DNA of 64,000 nucleotides from assembly GCA_036362985.1 (NCBI GenBank), contig JAYGXS010000005.1, forward strand, positions 7,456,560 to 7,520,559. The letters are read 5' to 3'. The translations under genes were made by a program, and so were the position numbers. Below the pieces are notes generated by a model that made no database searches, was not told the origin of the DNA, and was given only the letters and a program-made list of their open reading frames with translations. The stretch's first letter is position 1; the number at the start of each line of letters is the position of its first letter. Source of the DNA: Ligula intestinalis. Taxonomy: Eukaryota; Platyhelminthes; Cestoda; Diphyllobothriidea; Diphyllobothriidae. Shown piece after piece: positions 37,601-49,400 of this stretch.

Positions 37601-40437
37601 TGCATTTATACCATTGATTTTGAATGTCTTTGTAAATTCAAGTATATTTATGGAAAACGTAAACGAAAAAATCTTTATTTTACTCGTTTGGTAGCAAATT
37701 ACGCTTTCTTTAAATATTATACTTAAAGAAAGGGTATGCTTTGGTTCTAGAAAAGTTTCTAATTATGAGCTTTTTTACGATTGCCAGGTGTGCATTCATT
37801 GTACATCACATTCGTCAATTTACTAATGCTGCCTTTAATGTACAAAACATGTTCTAAATCAGTTGTAATATTTTATGAGAACTATAAGACTTCTTTCTGA
37901 AGCCGTATGCGAAAACGTACTTTTCCTTCAGCAGGATGTGCACAGCGCGCAGTTTTTAAACCTTGGATTCAAGTGGAGCAGTCAGTAGGATTAAAAATTA
38001 TTCGGTCATTTGTTAAATCTTTTTAAAACCGAAAGACACCCATTCTTTCATCTATAAAATAATTCTACACGTTTGCAAATAGCATTAATAGACGTGGCCG
38101 TCTTCCTTAGTAATCAGCTTACTTCCGAACCGTGTTTTAAAAAGCGTTCCAGTACAACCTGAGTCCGATAAGTACCCCATTCTATGACAGTTTCTGAATC
38201 CTACTCTATGAACCAGTTATTTCATATAAACCTTTTGCTGGTTGTGAGTTTGCCACGTCACTACTGTTGGCGTCACCTCCCAAAGACAGTAGTGTAATTT
38301 ACTACTTTACTTAAACGTCAAATTCGTCTTTTCACACTTCTTTTGTCATGTTTGTTTGCTCTCCCCCCCCTCCCCCCCACCGCTCCTAAATGTCGGTCTT
38401 CTACGACTCTTCCCGTTTTTGCAGGTTTTCGGAGTCCTCCCCAACCGCGAAACGCAGTCGTGATAGACCAGCCGCTCGAAACCACAAGCAACGACGCCTA
38501 ATCGACCGGGAGTTTATACGCGCAAAGCACCGGGAACAGTTTGAAGCAGACATGAAGGCTGCGGAGTCAGCCGCCACGGAGCTGCTTGTGCGGGGTGGCG
38601 AGCATGAACTACAGTCTGCCTCCGCGAAGGACAGCATTGCGGACTGTGTTCGTTCCGTAAGTTCTGTTCTCTATCTCTCCCTTTCCGCCTTCCTTGTTCG
38701 ATACCGCTGCTAGTTTAGCAACATTGAGGCAAAATTTCAATCCAATTTTAAAGCAAGCGAGCACCGCAGGATTTACTGGTACACATAAGTCTCAGGACAG
38801 CTTGTCAACTATGTCCTGTCTTTGAATGAGTAAACTAACAATTGGAGAGTAGAGCAGTTTGAATTTCCACAGAATCAATGACAGCAAGGTCATTTTTCAA
38901 CGCGGCGAATAATCAATAATAATGTTGCCTTTAAAATTGGGAAGGGAATTAGGGACGGAAATTAACAAAAATCAAGGGTTTCTTAACTGTAGGCATGTGA
39001 TTACCAGGGCAGTTGGGGATTAGCCACATGGGCTAACTGGTTACATAGGTCGGGTTTCTCCCGCATTATATAGGCTGTTTCCATGTAGCGCATGGTCCGA
39101 TTTGTTCTGGCTCGAACAGGAACTCTGAAAGATGTGTTGAGGTCAACAGAGTGACCACTGTGTAGCAGGTGTTTTGTAATGGAGGACCGTGGCACTTTGT
39201 TTTCTTGTTTATAATGCCAATTAGGCAAATGTTTAACGGTCCTGGACGCCAATTGCCTTTGCGTATGGCCGATGTTCTTGTATCCGCAATCGTACGTGAA
39301 TTCATAGGCACTGTTTGGGGTAGCGTGCAAGGGCAAGGCGTCCTTTGTCCGGTTAACTTGAAGGCTTTTAGTGGGAGTGAGAAACACTAGTTCCGCTGCA
39401 TTATGGTGCAACGTAGCCGTCGCCTTAATTTTATTTGAAATATTATCACTCTTAAAAGGTAAAGACATAAAAACGGACTTTATCGGAACCTACTGTTCCG
39501 TAGATTTCGGCCGTAAAAAGCTGATCTATTTTGGCTAAAAGGTGAGGAATAGCCACGTTTAAGTAGGGCCTCTCATATGCAGGCAATCTCTGCAGGTAGG
39601 GTCTGACTGTAACAAATATTATTGGCTCTCTGGAAAAGTGTAAGTACCAAATTTCGTTCCCACTGCGTTGGCACGAAGCTGGTAAAATGTAGGTATTGGC
39701 CGTTCCAGGTAGTCTTGCGGAAAACACCGCGCCTTATTTAACCAACATTCTATGTGAACAGAATGGCGTCTAAGAAGGACAACTTGTGGTTCTGCTTCCT
39801 CTCTATCGTAAATTTAATCTTCTGTGTTAACTTATTCATAAAATTAAGAAGATTTTTGGCGTCTTTTTTGGTATCAACAATGGTGAATATGCCTTATGAA
39901 GTTGCGATGACACCTTTTCTTCTAAGTGACCCATCAAAATGTCCTTCACCAGTTATGCTGCCGGTTTGTTCCTTAAACATGGGCAAGCTCTACAGCCTCA
40001 GCATCAGTCCTTTTGCATTTGACGCACTAGAATTTGCAGTTGAGCGTGCCTAGCCCTCGTATATCCTTCATCAGCTATCGCAAGTTTCTCGGGGTTGGTA
40101 CACTAGGCTATCACACAACAGCAATAGACTGTCGACGCAACCGCCGCGCTGTCTTCAGAAGACGAAGCTGTGATCACTGGAATAAGAGTTTTGGATTCGG
40201 ATTGGATTCGGATTCGGATTCCCTTGGGAATCCTTAATCATAGGTAATCGAAGAACAGTCTGAAACATGCGCATGCTTTTACGGTTTTTTTTCTCTCGCC
40301 GTTTTAGCTCCTTCTGAAAGCCCTTGCTCGTCGGTTGGCCCTTGTTGAGAATTCCGAGTCCTATTTGCAGGAATGGATGGCCTCCCTGTCAAAGAAACTT
40401 TGCGAGCTGTCTCGGAGAAGCGACACTGATGGCGTAC

Positions 40438-40478
<41 letters not shown>

Positions 40479-43400
40479 TCCAGTCTTTTGCTGCACTTTC
40501 ATTTGTTTTCGTTGCGGTAAGATAGCATTGCCGGCAAAAACAAAGGACACTGGAAGAGTCATTTCGGGCTTATTAGCCGTTATCAGCCAACCATACCGAG
40601 GTTCGGATACGTGACCTGTTAATCTGTCGTCCAACGTTCTAATCATTGAGCCACGGGCTCGTTGTCTTGCCGGTTTAAGTCGGAAAATATTGACACTTTT
40701 TTTTCTTTCAAGGTTGAAAAGTCAAATGAGCAAAGATCTGTTTCCGCTTATTCATTATCAGGCCTTTGCTGTGGCATGGAGAATAACATAGCGAGTAAAA
40801 AGTGCAGTTATGTACATTTTTTCATGTAATTTTTGTAAGGGGGAGGCTATTAGTCATCTCTTCGTTCTCTCGTCACGTGTATGGCGGAATCTGCGTGCGT
40901 GAAGCAGGGGGCCTTTCTCAAGGTCGACCTCACACGCGAGGCGTGTTCTCTGTGGCTGCAGGTAGCGTGGTTTCTGACTTCGTGGCTTCTGACGATGTGG
41001 GATTCTTGTGTGCAGTCGACCAAGGAAGGGTGGCTGCATGTATCAGCTTCTTTTGACAACAGAGGGCGGGTTTTGCTGGATGAGTTGCCACTGCCTCAGC
41101 ACCCGTTTGCACAGGCCATTAGGGTAGTTTGTTAGTGCCTGGTATATGACCTGTAAGTCCTTTCGCGTGAACTTGGTGGTTCGTGTCGATTGTGGGGATT
41201 GAAGTTAAAATCGATCGATTTGTACCTCCCCTAACCAGGCCGGTATGTGTGTTCGCGTACTCTCTTCTCCAGACGTCCGTTGTTCGGCCAATATATCCCG
41301 CTCAACAGAAGCATACGAAGGAATGAATACAAATGGATTTGGCCTGTAGCGGTAGTCTGTCCCTGTCCCCCATTCTCAGAAGGAGGTAGTTTGTGAGGGA
41401 TACACGTAAGTTCGCCGCCGGGAAAGCTGTCGTGACTGCTGTCCTTAGATGTCGTCTTTCTATTTCGTTTGCTATGTCTCCTAGATAAAGCAGTCTTATG
41501 AATAGGTCTTTCTTTCCTGCCGTTGCTATGGCAGGTTTTGTGACTTGCTTATTGATGTTCCGAAGGATGAACCTTTCTGGATAACCATTTTCACGGAGTG
41601 TGTTCTGTTTTAGTTCTCCTTCGAATATTTTAGGAGAGCAGATGCGTCGTGTATTGGCTGGAAATCCCTGAACTAAGTTTCTGTGAAGGGGAACAACATT
41701 ATTGAAATTAATGTTGGTAAAGGAGACATATGGTCGAACACTGGAACAAAATTTATTTTTGCCTGAGCTTTCGAGCGCTTACAAGAGCCCCTCGTCAGAG
41801 GTGGAGAAACAGCAACAAATGTGGAAGCTACTTGGGGCGTGTGTACAATAACTAAAATTTTGAACGTGTAGAAAATCAATAATTGTGTGTGCTGTCGACT
41901 TGCCACTGAGGGCTGTGCTAGCCTGTGCCAGTAGGCAAGATCGACAAGTTGGGTGGAAATATTTACAGAAATAGAATCGTCAACAAAGCAAGTAACAGTT
42001 ATGGTGGGAGGGATGAGAAATTAAAAAGTCATAGGAGAAGGGAAGGAGGATGAGAAGCGAGAGATTATGTAGGCTTGGGCGCCAAATGGCCACGTCAGCA
42101 TCGAAAGTGGGATGATTATGGAGGATTTTGGGCCAATTGATTACGATTCTGTAAATATTTCCACACAACTTGTCGGTCTTGCCTACTGGCACTGGCTAGC
42201 ACAGCCCTCAGCGGCAATTCGGCAGCACACACAATTATTGATTTTCTGCACGTTCAAAATTTTAGTTATTGTACACACGCCCCAAGTAGCTTCCACATTT
42301 GTTGCTGTTTCTCCACCTCTGACGATGGGCTCTTGTAAGAGCTCGAAAGCTCAGCCAAAAATAAATTTTGTTCCAGTGTTCGACCATATGTCTCCGTTAC
42401 CAATAAAAATTCCTGGAATACGAGTATTCTCTCGCATTCGTGAAATTAATGTATTGCCAACTCCAGTTTTTCTTTCTGAATAACCGGCGTTGTATTGATC
42501 CATCCTCCTGTATATGATTTTTTGTTAACGAAATGCTCTCTTTCTCTCTCTCTCTCTCTCTTTAATGGGCTACTATAATTTTTTTCCATATAGTTATTGA
42601 CCTACCTCAAGAAGCTTGCCGAAAGTGATTCTGATCACGATGAAAACACCAATGTGGCTCCGGTCAAAAAACAGAAACCCAAAAAGTTGCCTGAAGCTAT
42701 CAGTCCTCCCTGGTGCGCGGCTGTGGATCCAGCGTCCGGCCGTACCTACTATTACAACTCACTTACCAAGGCAGTACAATGGGATCCACCGAATAAGGAA
42801 CCCCCGCAACAACAGCTGCCCAAGGTGCGGCGTTTTATCGTCTGGTCACTATCTCCCCCCATATCCCAGCGCCACCCTTCACAGTCTACTATTACGCCGC
42901 GAGATAGTCTTTTTTCCTGTTTTTATTTTTTTCGAGAAGTCGATTACACAAACATGTGTTTCCAGCAATTCTCCATCAGGCCAGTACATTTGTGGAAACT
43001 AAAATGGTTCTCAGGGTAGGAGACAAGTGTAAATAGTCATCGCGGTGTCCCCGCGGTGTCTCACGCATGCTGGTGCCAGCCCGTTGAGGACGTTGGGTCC
43101 GACGAGCAGGGAACAGGACGGGGGAGGGGTGTTCTCACGGTCGTTGTGCCAGGAAGCATACTTTTTTCGTCTTAAAAGTAGAGTTCCGCTTCCAGATTGC
43201 TTGGTCTATATGTAGGGATTATAGTATTCGCCCTTCCTGGAATTTCCTCATGCACGCCTCATCATGCATTGAAGCAAAATTATTTTCATACATACGAATT
43301 AGCGAACCTGTCACTGACATGTTTGGACGTTTACAGTGGCTTTTTTTGAAGATTGCGTAAATAGCAGAATTTATTGTATCCCTGAAATATTACGAGACTG

Positions 43401-46400
43401 ATTACAATTGTGTAAAAAGGATGTTCGATTTCTATTTGATGGCCAACTATATCAACAAATTGACAGAGTCGCATTGAGGAGTCAACTTGGACTGACTTTT
43501 GCTGACATATTTATGGGTCATCTAGAAGAAAAAGTATTCTCAAGATTGAACAAGACAACACTCTACAGAAGATATCTAGATGATGTCTTCGCGATTGTTG
43601 ACAACATGCAGGAAACCGAAGGATTACTGTTTGCAATGAACAGTTTACATCCCAAGATTAAATTTACCTTGGCGCTGGGACGGCCTGTCTTGCTGCCGGC
43701 GTGGGCTATTACTTTCGCGGCTGCGACGTTAAACACTCGTGCCCCGTCTCGTAGGTGTGGGCAGCTACTTGTGACAACGCGTCACCCCGTCCGAACCGAG
43801 CATGCGTCTAGTCTGTCCTGTGTAATCTCGAGAACAGTTTAGGCACGGTATACGATGCAATAAAACCGACTGTTTACTAGGAGTTAAAGGGTCCTTGATT
43901 TTCATGACTCGGTTGCGCATGGTAGCCCTGGGTCCGTCTGCAATTCCAATGCCTAGTCCTGCAGCAATGTGCTCGGTCGCTTCCGACACATCCTTGATGT
44001 ATGACAGCGCATGCCTCATCGTACGGGCTGGTTCTGGCTGAGTCCTCGGAGGACGGACAGGTAGACATCGGCTTGTTAAGGTCTTCGGATATCCTCTCCG
44101 CCTAAACTGGTCGGAAGCGCAGGCGATTGGAACCATGATTCTTGTGATCGACTGTCTTCTTCTTTACCTATATCTTCTAAGCAGTGAGTTTTCGTCCCAA
44201 ATCTGCTTGACTGTCTCACTACCTCCAGCCCCTTTTTGTTTTTTTTTACAGCCTAAACAGGATGTACCTCGGTCGCCGCAGAAGAAACGGGACTTCATGA
44301 AGGAGGTAAACAAGTCTGTCGACATGAAACTAGCTGTCCATTATTTTTTTCGGTCAGAGTTTGGATGGTTGTCTTTGTTAGTTGCGCATCCGACTGAATT
44401 AACCTCTTTCTGTTTTTTTCCTCCTTCAGACATATGCGTGCATGCTGAAGCTCCTTCGGCCATATCGTCTGCCCAACTGTTTGACAGGCAGGATCGAAAA
44501 CGATGAAGACATGAAGCATTTGGCCAGAAAGGTATATCATCCTGATTACCTGTGATCCTTTTATTTCCCTTTTTGTGTGTGTGTGTGTGCCGTAGCGCTT
44601 CCCCCGTTTTTCTAACTGAGACGCGTAACTAGCCTTCACAATTTTCTAAATACAACCACAGGTGATGGTGGAGCGAGGGCCATCTAGGAGGCCCAAGTTA
44701 TGTTGATCCTCGCTATTATCATCCTCGTCGTCGGGCAAATCCAACTTTATTACAGTGAACAAGCAAATTTTCATCACTATGACGAGTTTGGATGGCTTGC
44801 ATCTATCACGGTGTGTGTTAAAAACCGGGACTTGGAGGGCTGATGATCGGCGTAATAACTCGGATCTCACAGTCATGCCCACGTGTGCGTTTGTATGCGG
44901 TGACTGACTGGTGGGAAGGGTTCAATGACTTCTTCTTCTTATTGAGACCTTAATGACTATCCCTACCTTGTACTTGTTGCGGCTACGATCATAACTGATC
45001 TAGCCGGCCTTGCTATGATGTCCCGTACGGTGGTGCTTCTTCACACGCGAGGATTCGTGGCAGCAGACGTGGACAGTTGGAGCCATTCTCTTCGCCAGCG
45101 CCGAAGACCGAAGGTCCAAGAACCTTTCCATGTTCTGACGGACTAAGTCGAACCAGGTTTTGAGCTGACCCCCACATTGACGTTTCCACTTTGGTAACGG
45201 TTTCGGGTCGCAAGGGCAGTAACACTGAGGTTGACGGCGAAGAACACGCGTCCAAACCACCTCTGTCGTCTTTCTTGTATTGCCTAGGATGCACTTGCGA
45301 TGTTGGGTATCTCTAGCTGACGACGGCTAATGAGCCAGAAATGGCCACTCTAAAGTCCCATGTCTTGTGAAGTCAAGTCAAGTTTATTAAAGGAAATATA
45401 GGTAAAACGCCTTTGAACTCCCTCTTGGTACCTAGTATTCAAGAAATGCATCAGCCCAGCCGAACATTTCAAAGAAGTCGTTGACACAATTGTAGGCGAC
45501 TACTCGCTTGTTTTAAGTAATGCACGCACATGTGGTGATGTCAGTCAACACGAGTCAGCAGTGTAACTGAGCAGGAAGAGCAGATAGTAAAAAAAACTCC
45601 TAAGGCATGGCTCATAATTCAAAAAGGAATGTCATTTGTTGTTTTTAGGAGAAAAACTGTCGCTCGTGGGGCGAGTGTGTGAATAGTAGGACCAAGATGC
45701 TTCTGTGAAGGTTGGCGGCAGCCATTTGGTCCACGGTGAGTAATATCTTCAGCCGAGGCCCATACGAGTAGGAGACCTCAGAGTCACGAGAATGTCCCGA
45801 GGAATCGGAGATGCGTCCATGATACGCCTTTGCTGTGTCAAGAGCAGAGGAGCCCGCCACGTCGTCAGCAGTCGGTTTTTAGGTCGATACGAGGAAGAGC
45901 GTAACAGGAATGCGTAGCCTATGACCATAGGTGCGGTAGATGCGACCTCAGACGCGATCAGCGCAGTTCGCATATTGAGCAGAGACGTCGGGTATTTAAA
46001 CTACGGCTTAAAACGTTTTTTTATTAAATATTAATAATACTACTTAAAAATTACTATTAGTATATAGTAATAGTGCTGAAAATTTGATTCCCAGGTTGTA
46101 GATCAGAAGAAAGGGGAGCATTCACCCGGAGAGGTTTATTACAAGTTTGACATTTCGGGTAGTGGTCTCGTCTACCATCTTCAGAGAATGGATACTCTGC
46201 CTCAAAATTCTCGTCTTTATGCCGTCTTTTTTTGCGGCCAGAGACACACAGAGTGGCTCAAACGTGATTGGACGGGCGGGCACACGCAAGAAAGGATGGC
46301 ATAAAGACGATAATTTTGAGCCAGAGTATCCATTTTCTGAAGATGGGTAGACGAGACCACTACCCGAAACGTCAGACTTGTGATAAACCTCTCCCAGTGA

Positions 46401-49400
46401 ACGCTCCCCTTTATTTGTATAGATTCATAACATTATAGTATTTGGATTCAGAAACTCCATTGCTACGGTACTGGTTAAAGTGCTCTACGCGGTTAAAGCC
46501 GTCGAGTTTTGCCTTCATTAAGTCTACGGATGGGACATGACAACGTCCGCCGGAATGGCATTCCACGCCTGGATTACCCTCTTAGAGAAAAAAAATTATT
46601 TTGGTCATTTCTTGCCCAAGTAAAACGTAATTTGAGAGGGTGTCCTCGCAGCCTAGATGTGGTGGCCTGCTCAAAGAAGTCATTTGTTTGGAGGCAGCAA
46701 TCCTGACCATGCGAAATTCCTGGATTAGGTCCCCGTGTAGCTGCCTGTAATCCAGAGTTAAAGTCAAGATTTACCAATCGGGTCTCACAAGGGAGGTTCC
46801 CTTGGCCTCGTGCTAATTTTTTGCGCGTCTTTGTGCCCTTTCGAGGGTTTTGCGGTCTTTGGCTGTCCAAAGTCTTCAGGCTTGGATGGCAAATTCCAGT
46901 TGTCGGAATATATAACATAAAAGCTTGTCTATTTTCTGCAGGGGTTATCTATTAAGATATTCATTCGGTTGCTGTCCGTTTACCTACGCTCATATGCCTG
47001 CGTTTTGAGCGATGGGCTTTTTGATAGGAAAGCGAACACACAAGATTTCTTATGCTTTTAGTTGTTGATGTCAGTCTTTGCACATACCATCGTGTTCATT
47101 TGCTCGGTTTCTATGCCTTACGTGTTTCACTGCGACGGTGGTTCTGTGTCAGAGAAGGATTCTACCCAGGATGTCGCCATGAGTAATAGTTTAAAATCAG
47201 AGAGGTCAACTATCCAGGAACCTGACCATTTCCTCGCACTATAAAGCACACCATCTTATAAGACGCACTGTCAATAAGAGGCTTTATTTGCGAACTTTTT
47301 TCTTGCATGAGGTGCAGTCATGGGCAACAAAACAGATAAGTCGGTCAGTCAGATTTTAGTGAACGCATTCACGTTTTTGCAGTCTGTGCGCAAAGTCGCC
47401 AGCTTCTCTTTCTTATCTTTTTGGACGGTTGCTGTAAGACGGTAGTTTTTTGTGTGGATGGAGCGATAACGTTTTTTTTTATACAACGAAAGCACCCAGA
47501 AGGACCGCCTCGACAGTCGTTTATGTTCATGTTCCGTTGTTGCCTTCATCCTAATGGAGACTGTAGAGAAGTTTCAACCTGCTGCAGCTCTCCATCAGCA
47601 TGTAAATATATCAGACATGCATTGATTGCCCTATGTCGTCCACCATAAGCTAACTTTTGCCTCCGTTTGTTTGTTCGAAACCCAATAAAGTCCTGAGCAT
47701 ACAACGCTAGCGCCATTTTGAATTAAGCTTTGATTTTGCTCAGGACGATTTTGCGTGATTTTGCCCATTGGAGCCTTGTTTGGGATCTCCCGTACCGTTT
47801 TGTGCTGTTTCATTCACGATGAATGGATTGCGTAACTGCGCAACATTTTGAAATGATAATTTAAAAATGAAGTGAACATCACCCTTTCTCTCCTTTTGTC
47901 TCTCTCTCCAGACCGAATCTAACTAGCTGCACGTGCTCATGCAAACTACAATTGTCATACCTTCCGCATTATAGGGCGCACGGGATTGATAGGCGCACAC
48001 TGTCAATGAATGGTTTATCTTCGAACCTTTTTGCTACGTAAAGTGCATTGAACACTAAGGCGTAGTAAGGGAAGAAAACAGTCAGATAAGTCAGTCTAAC
48101 TTTATAGAACACATCCACAATGATTCTAAACATTGCTCAAACGTTACTTAGGGTAACCATTGTATTGCCGGCAAACGTTAGGACAGCAAAGTACGCATAT
48201 TTTTCGATCATTAGCCATCGTCAGCTGCAGTTGCCCGACTCCAGTATAGCTACACAAACTGCCGCTACATTTGAGTTTCGAACCCACGATCAGTGAGCTA
48301 GTGACGAATGTCCTATAAACTGAGCCACCGGGTAGACGTCTTGCCGGTTGTCGATCGGGATGTAGATTAGTACATATGTGCATAGTGCATAGGGAGTTAC
48401 ATGATTGTTTCGTCCTTGTGAAAAAGTTGAAGTGGCAATGCCTCGCCAGACGAAAAATTCCAGTGTTGGTGAATAGTGCACCAGATCGGAGAACACTTAT
48501 GTACTAAGTTGCTGAGCGTGTTCGGCAGTTTCATTGAGACGGTATGTCGTGTGCGGATGGACAGATTCCACCGTTTCACGAAAAGAAAGTCATTAATAGA
48601 AATGTTCAGTACTAAGGTTGTTCCCTTTATTTGAATAGAGACCTTAGAGACGCTTCCCCCTGTTGCTCTCTGTTCAATAACCCACCGCTACATTTTGTCC
48701 CCCAACAGTGAACATCTCGTTTTGTTCTCTCGGAAATTCTGTTTGGTCTTCCTTACTTGTCGCAGGTCACATTCTTACTTCTTCCACTTCCTTAGCCTTG
48801 ATTCATTAATGTTGAATTCTTTCACAGCTTCCCTATCTCCATGTTGGTGACTGACATCCTTGAGTTTGAAGTTCGCGTCGTAAGCGTGTCCTTTGATAGA
48901 TGACATTTCGAGGTCCAAACACATTATGGTGAAGCACAGTATATGTATTACTTCGCGACGCTCCCGATTTAACGTAGCGGCGTGTACCACACAAAATCGC
49001 TTCGAGGTCAGTAACGAAAAGTGTCTTCTTTGAAAAAATGCAGGGCTTTCAAATGCGCCTTATAGTACAGGAAAATACGGTACCTGTCATTGGAAACATT
49101 ACTTTATAAGCGAAAACTAACAAATCGCGCCATAGAAAATAGAAACCAGGAGGGTGGTAGCGGTCCGCCCTCTGTGAGCCAGTTTACATTTCCAACGCAC
49201 TTTCTGTCCGTGTGTTGGGAATTACTAATGGAAAAACATAGGTCCATTTTGAGCTCCGCCAATCTGGTAGAGGAACAATTAAGTTCCACTTCGCTTAGGA
49301 GCTCACAATTAGAGCCCGTGTAGGCAGTCACGTAGCGACTATGAGGATAGGATAGAATGCATCCGACAAAGTAAAAGGAGAACGGAATAGCTATTTCCGG

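Larger units (their letters stand above)
41707..42403. mobile_element. Large inverted repeat: PLE lineage D pseudo-LTR pair
   Basis: Arms 41707-41983 and 42140-42403 are inverted copies (for example GGAGACATATGGTCGAACAC against its complement at 42384-42403), about 90% alike by eye, around a 156-bp centre. Each arm holds a hammerhead-like motif. Head-to-head pseudo-LTRs are a known arrangement in PLEs. Confidence 0.8.
46106..46415. mobile_element. Inverted pseudo-LTR pair of a PLE (lineage B)
   Basis: Arms 46106-46232 and 46290-46415 are inverted copies around a short loop. Each arm holds a hammerhead-like motif, and no PLE coding sequence is attached. A solo inverted pair. Confidence 0.8.

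Noticed and set aside
40196..40255. Hammerhead in the solo pseudo-LTR before exon 15
   Set aside because: Half of it is overwritten by a GGATTC repeat.
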